Shown here piece by piece: positions 24,589 to 36,147 of a DNA stretch of 64,000 bases. The stretch comes from Rhizophagus clarus (lineage: Eukaryota; Glomeromycota; Glomeromycetes; Glomerales; Glomeraceae). The translations under genes were made by a program, and so were the position numbers. The DNA is taken from contig BLAL01000229.1 of assembly GCA_015698045.1 (NCBI GenBank), positions 1,338,001 to 1,402,000 of the forward strand. The letters run 5' to 3'. The notes under the pieces are model-generated. The model made no database searches. It saw nothing but the letters and a program-made list of their open reading frames with translations, and was not told the origin of the DNA. The first letter of the stretch is position 1, and the number at the start of each line of letters is the position of its first letter.

Positions 24589-24758
24589 GTAATCATTTGT
24601 AATCATCCGGACCCATGTCTTCTGCTAATTCTACGGATCCAATGGGAGCCTGGGGCGAAAATTGGTATAACCTTAGCTTACTACATATGAATGGTTATGC
24701 TAATTATCTCCAGGTTCCCATTGGATCCGACGTAGACTGGATGATTACAAATGATTAC
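24589..24758. repeat. 170-bp foldback repeat
   Basis: The outer 20 bases GTAATCATTTGTAATCATCC recur exactly, inverted, at the right end. A second matching block (CGGATCCAATGGGA then CCTGG) lies further in on both arms. The sequence could fold into a long hairpin. No target duplication is evident, so mobility is unproven. Confidence 0.65.
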
Positions 24759-25017
24759 AAACCAAACAAAAATTCCAGATGTTGATCGATCGGACCCGGC
24801 TCACCAATGCATTGAAGTAGGGAGGGCGAAAATTAATATATTAACCATAGTAAGCTAAATGATATTTTTCATTCAATGCGAAATGGTGTTATATAAACTA
24901 ACTTTGTCACATAACTGTGATCAAGCAAAATGAACCAATAAAAAAAAATTTTGACCGAAATGTGGACTTCCCCCTTTTAACGCAAGGGATTATTATTATA
25001 TTGACTTCAGTTTGAAC

Positions 25018-25447
25018 TAGGGATGGCAACGGTCACGGTTATTAACCGGTCATGACCAGTTATGACCGTGACCGATATCGGTCGGCCAAAGGCTTCTCAC
25101 CGACCGTTTAACCGTTCGTTTTGACTGACCGTTTGACCGACCGTTTAACCGACCGTTTAACCAACTGTTAACCGACCATTTAGCTAACCTTATCCAATTG
25201 ACATTTCTTTTAACGAATTTAATCAATAAAAAAGTCAAATAACGTTTTTTTTCGCTAATAAAAACACTATTTAACGTTCTGTTTTGATCAAATTCGTTAA
25301 AAAGAAAAAAGTGGTCGGTTAAACGGTCGGTCAAATAGTCGGTTAAACGGTCAGAAAAATGGTCAGCCAAAACGGTCGGTCGGTCAAAGGCCCTTAACCG
25401 GTTATGACCGACCGATAACTGACCGTGACCGACCGTTGCCATCCCTA
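25018..25447. mobile_element. hAT-like MITE with CGGTC/GACCG subterminal words
   Basis: The ends are TAGGGATGGCAACGGTC and its inverted copy. They are flanked by a perfect 8-bp direct repeat GTTTGAAC (25010-25017 and 25448-25455). An 8-bp duplication with TAG-type ends is characteristic of hAT transposons. Both subterminal zones are packed with GACCG and CGGTC words in either orientation, while the centre (about 25190-25310) is plain AT-rich. No transposase is present, so this is non-autonomous. Confidence 0.85.
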
Positions 25448-27424
25448 GTTTGAACTTAAAATAAATACCAAATTAATAAACTTTGAACTATATTTTTTAT
25501 TATTTATTTATTTATTTATTTATTTTTTTTAAAAAGAAAGATAGTTACATAGAAATACAAAACCAAATAAAATAAAAAAGAAATAAAATTCTAAAAGAAA
25601 TCTATATCTGTCAATTATAAGTACTTCTAATGCCATCCAGTTACCAGACCAAGTCCTACCCTTCCAGTAATATAAAGAAAACCTGGTTGAAGATGAACTT
25701 GCATATTTAATCAAGTAATCCATTATAGTTACTCTGGTAGATTATCCAAAAGAAACAGCATGAGGAGAATTTAGTATTGATGTCCAACTCCACTATGTAA
25801 AAAGTATGAAGAAGTGAAGTGGCGCGTTTACTTTTGCCGGATTTTTTATTTGTTTAAAAAAAATAAACACCATGTGTAAATCCTATCATACATGGAATGG
25901 TGGATATGTAGTTAAAGATGAAATGTTTGTTCGTGAAAAAAGAAAAAGATTATTCTTCGCGATGCGTCCTTGCACGAACGTTACTGGACGCGGGAGAGGT
26001 AGAAGAACTATATTCTTTAGTTTAGGTACGATGCAAACGTTGCTACAAGGGTTACTTATCACGTGATCTCACAATCACGCGTTGCTGCGGATTACTATAA
26101 GGCGCAAGTAGCTGCGCGAGAACATTGCACCAATAAAAAAAAAAAGAGATCGTCAACGAATTACTATCACTGGATCAATTGATTTAAAATCAAATATTCT
26201 AGTTCAATTAACTTCGAACGAATTCAATGCCAATTAATGGTTTATATCATTGAGTCACTAGAAATTTTTCTTAGCTAAAATAGTATTAAATGTTAATCGA
26301 CATAACAAAAATCAATTAATCATATCAAATTGTTCCAATTATATTTGGGATAATGGAAAAGTTGTACATTCACTAAAGATACATAACAAAGTGTTAGAGC
26401 TAAAATGGTATTAGAAACAATAATTTTCGCTTATATGTTACATAACTTGATAACCGAATCACGAATTAGTATTGTATTATAAACAATATTTTGTATCATT
26501 ATGAAATTTGTGAAATAAAAATAATGTTATTTTATATCCCTTTATGCAAAGCCCGTATTCCGTTATTTCTCTTGTAATGTACTCTTCGAATTATTTGTCC
26601 CATGTCGTGTAACAGACAGATATTAATTGGAGATACTTTTTTTCTTATAATAATGTCAAAGATTAAATAAATGATTACGATATTAACCTAGATATATTGT
26701 GGCCCTAGATTCCACCTAGAACTGGGGATAGAATAATGTCACATTTAATAATAAACAAAACGTATACGGCAAATCTTCATGATTTTCTAAGGGACTAATA
26801 AATTATGAAGGGCAGTTTTTGACTGATCTTTAGTCGGACCAAAGATGGAAACTTTTATTCTTAAATACCTTTAATACCTGAAATACAATGATATTACCAT
26901 GTATTTGTTAACGTTTAATACAGTATCTATTAAAATAGATACTTGGAAAGTTATCATCATAAAATAAAAGCTGTAATGTTTAATATAATTTTTTATGTTT
27001 TAACAAACTAATAAATTTGCAAAAACATAGGTCTACGAAAGGATTTCACTAATTTACGGCCCATCGTTCTAATTGGTCGTCATACTTACAACTTTGGTTG
27101 GCCGTTTCTGCATCACATTATCAACATTGTCCGTAGATCCTAAATAAAAATTAATTTCTTATAACGCCTAACTCTAAACCTAATCCTAAGTAACCCTTAT
27201 CTTACGCAAAAGAATTTAACGTGAAACATGCAAAAAATCCATTTTGTAAACATATTAATAAACAACTTTTAAATTAAAAAATTTTGTTGCACTTAAAATA
27301 TTAAAATGTTGTTAATTTGTTAATTTGTTAATTTTGAAATACAATATAAGTACAATTGCAAATAAGCAGTTGATTATAAAATTCTGATACAAATGATGCT
27401 AAAATATGTTTTGTCGTTTGAAAT

Positions 27425-27646
27425 TTAATATTTTTTTGCAGTTTGAAAACTAATCACTTTATTATTATTTGTTGGCACAATATCAATCCACGTGATCCTT
27501 GCTCTTTCCATTTCATTTAAATAGCTTGCATAACTGATAAGCATTGTTCGCAAATTGTGAATATCTTCCACATTCTTATTTTTCCATTCTGTAGAAATTG
27601 AAGAAAAAATTTCTTGTAGTTTCAAGATTTCACCGTTTTTTATCAT
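27425..27646 (-). CDS. Short unrecognised open frame
   Basis: A 73-codon frame begins at ATG and ends with stop at 27425. Its composition is protein-like (SISTEWKNKNVEDIHNLRT, ARITWIDIVPTNNNKV). It lies 530 bp downstream of the AIG1 gene on the same strand, and could be a separate gene or an exon remnant. I do not recognise it. Confidence 0.3.
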   Translation of the reverse strand: MIKNGEILKLQEIFSSISTEWKNKNVEDIHNLRTMLISYASYLNEMERARITWIDIVPTNNNKVISFQTAKKY

Positions 27647-28175
27647 TACAGTATGTGTGTCAAATTGTATCGAGAGAAATAGGAGATTCCACGGTTGAAA
27701 GTGGGAAGATATTGAAGATGATAATACAATACTAGAAGGATCTAAAGGAGCTAAAAGGATGAAACTTATTAAATTCCAGTTGAATATGAAAAATGAATAA
27801 AAGCCTTGAAAGAACGAACAGGTCTTAACAATATATGGGTTTATTTCTTATTTTATCACGTAATAATAACGAGAAAGCAAGCTGCAAATTTAATTAAAAA
27901 AAAATTTATTTAAAAAGAAATATTTGGAAACAATCTCAAAATGAGAAAAAAAACTGGCGTTGATAATAATAAAAATTATAATTTTAATCTCCTATATGGA
28001 CGCGATTTGACAAAGATAATGCACGTGACATGTATAAGAATGACAAAACCATGGGTAAATTAGTAAACCCCCACGAAATATTTGACTATGCGACCAAAGT
28101 CACCTTTTAATCTTAGTAAAACAACAGGAATTATCTTTTTCCAAGTGTGTATTACAGTATCGTCCCCACATTTAA

Positions 28176-29372
28176 TTAATGATCGCAAAAAAGATGAGCA
28201 GTTTGATTTGCAAAAAGAGTGAGCGATTCAAGCATTTTATTCATTGCTCTTTCTTGACGCATTGATTCAATCTCTCTCCTATACTCCTCTCGTTCTTGTT
28301 TCCTCTGCTCCTCTTGTTCTTCTTTCATTTTCTCCATCTGTCTCATTAATTTTTCTTCTCGTCTCTTCTGTTTCTCTTGTTCTTGTTTCATTTTTTCCAT
28401 CACTTTCATGAATTTCTCTTCACGTCTCCACTGCTCTCTTCTTACATCTTCTTTTAATTTTTCTTCGTATTCCCGCTTTACTTCTTTTTCAAACTCTTCT
28501 TTTCGTTGCCTCTCTTCTGCTTGTTTTTTTCGGTTCTTCTCAAGTTGCTCAGTGGTATAAACTCCTTGTATACTGCTGATTAATTCTTTGATTTCACTCA
28601 ATCGTACTTTATGAGTTTTTTCATGAGGCGAAAAAATGTCAGGATTTGGAGAGATGCCCCAACGATTTCCAATTCCTTGAATAAAAGAATCAACAAAATG
28701 ATTCCAATCTCCGCGCATTACATTTCTATCAATAGTCTGTCTTTTAGTTGCACGAGAAAAAACTGATATGATATTATTAGTTGCATCTTTTCCTAGGAAC
28801 GTTCTTATTTCGTTTAAAACATTTTTTTGTTCTTCAGTAAACCTTCCGGCATCTATGAAGTTCAATAGTTTGGTTTAATTGAAATATAAGCCCTCATAAT
28901 GAATGAAATAAGCCATTTTCATAAAATTTACATACCAAGAACAATAAGGATGGCCTTAACCCCATGTTCACACTTATTGATAGTCTTGGCAATTTTATTA
29001 AGTACTGGAACTGTACCTTCCCGAGTGTCAAAAATTCCAGGTGTGTCTACAATGTTATATGGTACGCGATTGATAAACATAGTTGCTGTGGAACATTCTT
29101 GTGTGGCAGAATCCTAAATTTCATCGTTCCTTATTGTTAAATACGATTAATTCCAAACAGTTATAAAACACAACACTACCATTTGTGCAGAGGTATCGAA
29201 AGGCCCATTATCATGCGGTTCCCCAATAAGTAGGTTTCCAAGCGTGCTTTTTCCCGTACCTAATGTTTTTTTAATTGAGAGTAAGAAAAAGTACAAGAAA
29301 AAAAAAGAAATCAAAGTATATACCCGTTCTTCCCATTAAAAGGACAACCGGATTATTAACGTTCAGATCCAT
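28176..29372 (-). CDS. AIG1/GIMAP-type GTPase with charged C-terminal coiled coil
   Basis: Four exons in phase (29324-29372, 29180-29259, 28936-29113, 28176-28852) encode about 327 residues. The P-loop is GRTGTGKSTLGNLL (residues 14-27). G3 is DTPG at 66-69, followed by IFDTREGT. The AIG1-type motif ILIVLDAGRFTEEQK spans the last junction. A conventional TKxD G4 motif is not obvious. From about residue 195 a highly charged Lys/Glu/Arg stretch predicts a long coiled coil, as in GIMAP-like septin-related GTPases that assemble on membranes. Known relatives in plants and animals act in defence or immune-cell signalling. The fungal role is unknown. Confidence 0.85.
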
Positions 29373-31828
29373 AACTACAGTAATTTAGTAATTGAAGTTT
29401 GAAAAATTCAGTGTTCTTTTAAGTAGGATTCAGAACGCAACTCCCAGGGTATTATGATTTATTGTTTGTTGCAAAACAAATCTCAGCCCACATATGTGCT
29501 TATCTAACTTTTTGTCAAATAATTCCATGATCACATGATCACACTTATCGGCATGCCTAATGGGTGAATTGTTTGGTAGATGTTACGACAAACAAAAAAA
29601 TGCATATGTATAATCGATCAGTGAATTAATACATATCGACGAAAAAATTTTTATAATAAATACGAGGCACTTGTACTTTGCACTTGTACGTTGGATCTTT
29701 TCGATTTTACAAAACAACTCATAGTTAGGTATCAACCATTCTACACCTGAACAGTATTTATGTAGCATCCTTTCGAAGTATATATACAGATTGATTCTGA
29801 TTTCTTTTCGATTTCAATATTATTTCATTATTTTTTTTATCTGTGTTCTTTCTTCATTCTAAATAAATAATAAATAAGTAAATAAATAAAAAATGTCATC
29901 TTTATGGTAGAATGATTAAATCTTTAAGCTAATATTATCATAGTATGGATTTATTGATCTAATTATTAAATGATGATCGACATTCATTAACTAAAAAAAT
30001 GACGGCAAAAAGAAAAGCCGTAAGTCTAGACAAAAAAAAAGGATAGGCCGATTTTAGAGGTTCCGTTATTGGTGGAAGACGTGAGAAAGCACATGAATTT
30101 TTTTGTACGGTTGGGAAAGAAGAGGATGTCGTGAATAATTTAAAAAGTATCAGGGATATAAGAGCGATCAGAATCAAAAGGCAATTCAAATACTAAACCG
30201 TTAAAGCATCAATAATCTTAAAAAGATTTAAAGAGAAGGAGTATTCTACGTGATAGTTGACGAACTTGCTCTATGATGAACAAAGCGGAAGAAAGGAAAG
30301 TGCGTGACACTTGGCAACTTCTTTGCGATATGAATTCAAAGTTAAAAAAGGCTCATAAAAAAGCGAAGTGTATTTCCAACATTTCATGGAATTGATGTTC
30401 GGAGATAAAAGTTTTAGGACTACAAAAAAGGTTGGAAAGTGTTAGCATTTTTTCGCTTCGGAATCGGAAATGAGGAAGATAGTTTTAGATTTGAAGAAGA
30501 TATGGAGTTTCAAAGGATTTAAACGACCAGATCGCGGCCAGTACAAGATTAAAAAGACACCGAATAGGACCAATTCAAGTAACGCTTCGCTCATGGAAAT
30601 TAGAACAAGCGGTCGTTTAGGACAACACAATTTGGTAGCGACTGCCGACTAGTAAAGAGGAGGAACCAGAAACATGGACTGAATTCTTCAGAAGACGTAA
30701 TATGGAATTTTAATGAGGAGTGGAAAAGAAGGGGAAGGGAAAATTCCATCTCCCAAAAAAATCGTAGAAACTATAGACAAATATATGAAAAACGTGTTAC
30801 ATGAAACGACACCGACTAGAAATGTTATAGGAGATGGAAAGTTAAAGCGAGATAATGTAGATCCAAGTAGAATGGTTAAGAAATGATTGAAACAACGTTG
30901 GAAAGTCGTTGGAACAATCATTTTCAAAACAATTGCAAATAATGAGAGTATTGTCAAATGGATCCAAATTTTATAAGGTCGGTATCTCCAGAGTTAGAGT
31001 TGAGGAGATACAAAGGATATTAGATCGCGCAGAAATGGAAGAGTGTGATCGGTTAATAAGGATATGTAATTTTGTTAGGAAAATGAGTTAGTAGATAGTG
31101 TATTGCGTGTTTAGTATGTTACTTATACTATGTATTTCTTAATGCGTGTTAATATGATAGATTAAATTTAGACGTAATACATGTTGTACAATTTAAATTT
31201 TTTATACGGGGTAATCCAGATATGACGGAATTTTTTAGTATTTAATTATTGACTTTTTTTTTACATGAAGACATAAATATTATGATTATTAAAAAAAAAA
31301 AAAATTATTTTACTCACTGAATCTTTTAAACTCCCTGTTGTGTTAAAATTATGCATCGCCCGTTAAATCTGTCACTGGCTCGTGACTTCAATAATTTTCA
31401 CCCTGTGTTCACTGGGGACTTGGAATTTTTTCATTGTGACATTGTGTGAATTAAAATAACAAATGTTCTGAATCAGATGATCAGATGATCAAAGGTGAAT
31501 CTATTTTATTTAAGAACTAAAATTTTTAATTTGGTACCTTTCCCAGCACTCACCCCCATATATTGAAGTAAAAATAAATTATTTATTAATTATGAATAAA
31601 TAAACGATTTGAACTAGATTTAAACAAAAAAAAAATAAGAATTCACTGTTGTATTAGTTCAGAATTTCACGATATAATATAAACTGCAGTAACTAAAAGT
31701 CACGTTGCGCATATTTTACTATTTAGGTAGTATGACTCATACAATGACTCATACTGTTTCAAGCGTTTATATTATATCTACTTTCTCTTTTAAAAATCTG
31801 TCTAAAAAAATAACATGTTTATAATATG
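29373..31828. other. Intergenic region with a purine-rich coding-like relic
   Basis: Positions about 29990-31090 differ from the neighbours: G and A are frequent and T is scarce on the plus strand. Several open blocks read like protein, for example about 30710-30880 (KIPSPKKIVETIDKYMKN) and 30650-30710 (EEEPETWTEFFRR), separated by stops. The style suggests a degraded mobile-element ORF, but I cannot assign it. The remainder shows nothing. Confidence 0.4.
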
Positions 31829-32045
31829 TCAACAATAGATAATATGACCCTTTCAGATATTGAAATTATATTCAAAGATGAAACTATAACAGAGAGTGAT
31901 CCTTCTGAAGTTTTAGACGAACAGGTTGTCTAATATTAAATAAAAATTGTAATATTATTTATAAACTTTTAATAAAATAATGCATGTTTGAATAATCATT
32001 TGAAATTTTTAGAGCGCCAATGATGAAGAAATCGAATAAGTATAT
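31829..32045 (+). CDS. Possible 41-residue acidic mini-protein, two exons
   Basis: An ATG at about 31829 opens a 32-codon acidic frame (TLSDIEIIFKDETITES) ending at a GT donor. A second short segment (SANDEEIE, then stop) follows an acceptor about 90 bases later in the same phase. A further open stretch at about 32075-32165 may be a lost continuation. There is no family match, and it could be the first exon of a truncated gene. Confidence 0.25.
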
Positions 32046-33189
32046 TTTTTTACAAAATTTCTCTCAGTTACAGAAATTATTCATTCAGCTTTTGCAGTTG
32101 AATATCCGAAGACTTCACCTCAAGGAGTGGCAACTATTTTTAGCATCTGGCTTGTTTCAATGATGTAAATAATTGTTTATTAAAATTATTTGTGTAAGTT
32201 TATTGATTATCTAAAATTTCTTTATTATTTATTAAATTCAATATTCTACCATGAAGAGTTAAGCACTGTGCTCATTAATCAACCTTCGCGTTAATCATTT
32301 AAATTTTGGCTTGTCACGTGCAATTAATTATCAAATGTAAAAAAATAAGTTCGCAACTTCACGTACGCACAAAACTTTGAAATGAGCGAAACAATTTTGT
32401 TGCTAACACTAAAGAGAAGTTCTTTTTCTTTGATGACCTTTAAATAAATGACTTACACAACCCAACGATCATAAAGCTTCTAATCTTATACACTAATATA
32501 AAGCCTAATAGCAGTTTATTTTGCTGGAAATTCATCAAGTTGATATAAATAACACGCCATTTATATATCATCACTTAAATGTTCATGTCTAATCTAAATA
32601 AAATAAAATAAGGTATTTACAATTTATTATAAATCTTTTTAAATAAACTTAAACAATTTACATATGGATAAAAAAATAAGGTCTGCAATAATAAGAATTG
32701 AAAAGAATCGCTAAAAATCGTCAAAATTTGTACTATAAACTTTATGAGGTTCACATGAAAAAAAATTTTTATATACCACCAAGCTCAAATCAAAGATTTT
32801 CCCATAAAGCAATTTATTCTAATAGACAAGAAAATCGCGGTTTGATTTAATAAAATTTAAGCGTTACTTTAAAGAGAAAAAAAAAATCGATAATTAAATT
32901 TTAATATCAAATATCTACTGTATATAACCAAAAAAATATCATGAACATCATTTATTTTATTTGACAATATCTTTAAAAATTTATATCCATCAGGAAGATA
33001 CAAATCCAATCTGCATGACATCATAAAATGGGGAGCACGTTTTTAGAATAAAAGTTACATCACAATTTACATTGACGTCTGTGCATAAGATGAACAAACA
33101 TACAAATACTGTATAATATGAGAAAATAAATATAATATAATAGATAAATAATAAGTCGTAATAGCTGTGGCATAGACATAATGTGTTAT
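32046..33189. other. AT-rich spacer
   Basis: Apart from the ambiguous open stretch at about 32075-32165, I see no gene, repeat or RNA here. Confidence 0.5.
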
Positions 33190-33930
33190 TTAAATGAGAT
33201 TCGACACAGATTTCCCAATATTAGCCATTGATTTGCACATTTGATTGGTATACCATCTTTGCAGTTTGAGGAATTGCATTTGTGCTTCCCATCTCCGTTG
33301 CTGTTCTTGCAACTGTCTCAATTGCTCTACATGATTCTGTTGCTGATGTTCTTGCTGCCTTAATTGGTCTGCTTGGTTCTGTTGCTGATGTTCTTGCTGC
33401 CTCAATTGGTTTGCTTGGTTCTGTTGCTGTTGTTCTTGCCGTCTCAATTGGTCTGCTTGGTTCTGTTGCTGTTGTACTTGCCGTCTCAATTGGTTTGCTT
33501 GGTTCTGTTGCTGTTGTTCTTGCAGATGTTGCCATTGAACTGTTGGTTGTTGTACTGCTGTCTGTGGCTGAGGCATAAGCATTACAGGTGGATTAGGTTG
33601 AGGATATTCCTAATATAAAAATCAACAATTAAGTTTAACTTAATTACTTGACGTGAAAAGAGAGATTTTTTTTTTTCTCTATATATTACCCATTGGTTTA
33701 TTCCTGTTTTTGTATCATGATCTGTTAAAAAAAAATATCGTTAATCTTGTAATAAGTTTAGCTAAAATAATGGTAGATACATACAATAAACTCGGCCATA
33801 GTAGTCAACCTAGAGAGAAATGATAATGAAATTTGAGTTTTATTGATCAAAAAATCAACAATTAAGGAACATAATTATATATAAATATACTCACGCATAA
33901 ATACCATCCAGGAGGCAAAGGAGTATTCAT
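33190..33930 (-). CDS. WW-domain protein with Gln-rich 14-residue repeats
   Basis: Four exons (33895-33930, 33785-33809, 33690-33721, 33190-33609) join in phase to about 170 residues. Residues 5-34 form a WW domain: LPPGW (W9), the YYGRVYYHDTKTG strand region and QWEYP (W31), with the expected 22-residue Trp spacing. WW domains bind proline-rich ligands. The rest is Gln-rich with five tandem 14-residue units built on QQQQNQANQLRRQ, probably a coiled coil or low-complexity assembly segment, followed by a short non-repetitive C-terminus. The domain is spread over four exons, so single-frame gene calls would miss it. Confidence 0.8.
33303..33517. repeat. 42-bp tandem repeat, about five units, coding
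   Basis: Five consecutive 42-bp units encode the 14-residue Gln-rich repeat of the WW protein. The unit length is a multiple of three, so copy-number change would preserve frame. Confidence 0.8.
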
Positions 33931-35613
33931 TTCAATATTACGGTTCACTGAAAAGAAATATAGGAAGGAGGAAATGAATATTATTCAAACGGTTAGGAAA
34001 TTTTATGTCTTTTATGTCTTAAAGTGGTTAGACAAAGAGTTTGTTTTGATGTACCGTACGGACGATACTGTGTTTTTATTTACTGTTACGATGTAAAAAC
34101 AAATTTTTTGCCATGACGTATTGAACAAGTGCAGATGCAGGGGCGCATATTATCTTTCATTTATACAATTGAAAAATTGGAGTTTAACAAGGAGTTTAGC
34201 GTTTTATTTGGTGTGAAATAACCAATATAATTTTTAGATGATTGAACAAGCCATGTTGCACTGCGTAAATCACGAGGACGTGTTGAACAAGCACAGATGC
34301 TACGTCACTTAAATCTTGTGCTACATTAATAAACGGGCCGTCGGGCCGATATGGATTTGTATGTGATAAAGATAAAATTATGCTTTTGTGGCGAAAAGTA
34401 AATTTTGCTAATTGTGTGCGATTTTGCGGCACAACCAAATAAAAGATACAAATTTATGTAAATTATGTGTACTTTATCAGATTTGATAAATACTGTGTAA
34501 TTTTGTGGCGTTTTATGTGAATTTTTTTGTGGAATGCGGCTTTTTGTACTAAGATTATGTGTTACAAGTATTACGTAAGTTGCCAAAAAAAAAATTAATA
34601 ATTCTTTCCTGATATACTTTGTTCGATAATTATTATCATAGGCGCAATAAAATATATTACCATTGAACGTAAAGATCTTTCAAATTCTATTGAATTCAAA
34701 GATATGCAGTTTTCAAAAAAAAAAATTGAATTAAAATTTAGAATTTACCCCCTATTTTTTGAGTGCACAACGAACAAAATTTTTTCTTCTTTTTTAACAC
34801 GCGATTACAAGCTATTGTAAAATGATTACACGGCAGATACAAGTTTATTTCAACAGGTAAACTTAGTTCTTATTATATTTTGATTTCTACTTTTGAAAAC
34901 ATATTTATTATTACTTTTTGATGTCTTCAAAATTTTATAACTCTTATTTTATTTTTGTTTTGACTTTTTAATCATCATATCCATATTAAAGATATTAACA
35001 TTTCATCATTTATTATAATTTTAGGTTATCTTTTACATAATAATATAGGCTTAGATATCAAGAATTTCTTGCATTATCTGCATTATGTTCAAATATTTTT
35101 CTAAAAAAAATAATACTTTCAAGCAACTTCTGCAACATTCTTGAATAAATTGTGCAAATTTCATTGAATAATATAGTTTTACTTAACTATATTTAGCTTT
35201 GTGAATTAAAAATAATTTAATTAATTATTTATTTATTTGATGTTCAGGACAAACAGTCATACAAACTTTAAGAAAGAAAAAGAACCGGTTTATGGTAAAC
35301 TTATAAATCCTTCCAACGAATGTATGAAAACCCCGGCTACGCCAGCAATTGTTAGCCGCTAGATTTTCTACTGAGTGGCTATGACCAAACAGTAGTTTTA
35401 CACCTCTCGGTTAATCAGATTAAAAAAAAACAAAATCCTCTTTAGAGGTAAAACCGTTAAACCTACACAAGGAGCAAATAGGTTAATAACTCATCCAAAA
35501 CCCAAATAACGGATGAAGGAACTTAAAAAAAGGGACAACACCAAACAGGATTACATAAAAAGAAAAAAAAAGAAAAAAACACGCTAACGCCTAACTATTC
35601 CTAAAAAAACTAT
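33931..35613. other. Intergenic region, partly retroelement-like
   Basis: No gene is visible. Positions about 34110-34310 contain recurring TGAACAAG words. The less AT-rich block about 35270-35600, directly downstream (minus strand) of the ORF1-like fragment, may be the untranslated or linker part of the same element. Confidence 0.35.
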
Positions 35614-36147
35614 TTATAATCTAAAATTTCCTGAAGCCGATTTTTTCTTGGATGAAGCTAAATGAGATGGCAGAGGCAGGTCAGGGGTCTTGCGATCTTT
35701 ACCAGACTTTTTCTTCAATTTCTTAAAGGTACCAGCATCCTCGCCAGTAGCTTTTTCGGAAGGCCGTTTGAAGATCCTTTAGAGCACACGACGCGATCAC
35801 CGGTATCTTCCTTCTTTCTATAAGCGGAGGCCGGGTTCGAACGAGTCCATCTGAAGTGCTCCTTATTGTAGGTGAACGTAGATTCTAAAGTTTCCTTCAA
35901 CCCTTCGTAAGTTTCGAAATACGTCACCAGAGTATTCTTGTCCTTGGTCTCCTTAAGGATTTTGCATGATTTAAAATCAAATTCCGCAAAGAATTTGATG
36001 CCGGTAAAGTTGGTGGATAGTATGAGGTTATCCCGTATGTCATCAGGTAAGCCACGCATCATCGCTACAAATAACTCTCGTTGTTTTCGTATACTGTCGG
36101 GGAACCATCGAACTACATGCTGTGAATCAAATAAAGAATTTTTTTTT
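35614..36147 (-). pseudogene. Retroelement ORF1-like fragment with a frameshift
   Basis: The minus strand reads from about 36147 through VVRWFPDSIRKQRELF, MMRGLPDDIRDNL, TYFETYEGLKETLEST and HFRWTRSNPASAYRK. One base is missing in an A-run near 35755. Restoring frame there continues through a Lys-rich tail to a stop at 35614. It is noticeably more GC-rich than its surroundings. I associate this protein type with repetitive LINE-like elements of these fungi, from memory and with moderate confidence. Confidence 0.5.

Larger units (their letters stand above)
24412..28175. other. Gene-poor region with a foldback and a hAT-like MITE
   Basis: The two structured parts are 24589-24758 and 25018-25447. 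A TCACGTGA palindrome lies at 26059-26066. A short minus-strand frame at 27425-27646 is listed separately. I see nothing else I can support. Confidence 0.5.

Noticed and set aside
25050..25442. 130-residue frame rich in LTDRLTDH-like repeats
   Set aside because: It lies wholly inside the hAT-like MITE and reads its CGGTC words.
33221..33618. Several Val/Leu/Ala- and Thr-rich frames over the WW-protein repeat
   Set aside because: They are other-frame shadows of the 42-bp coding repeat. The minus-strand frame joins to upstream WW exons in phase.
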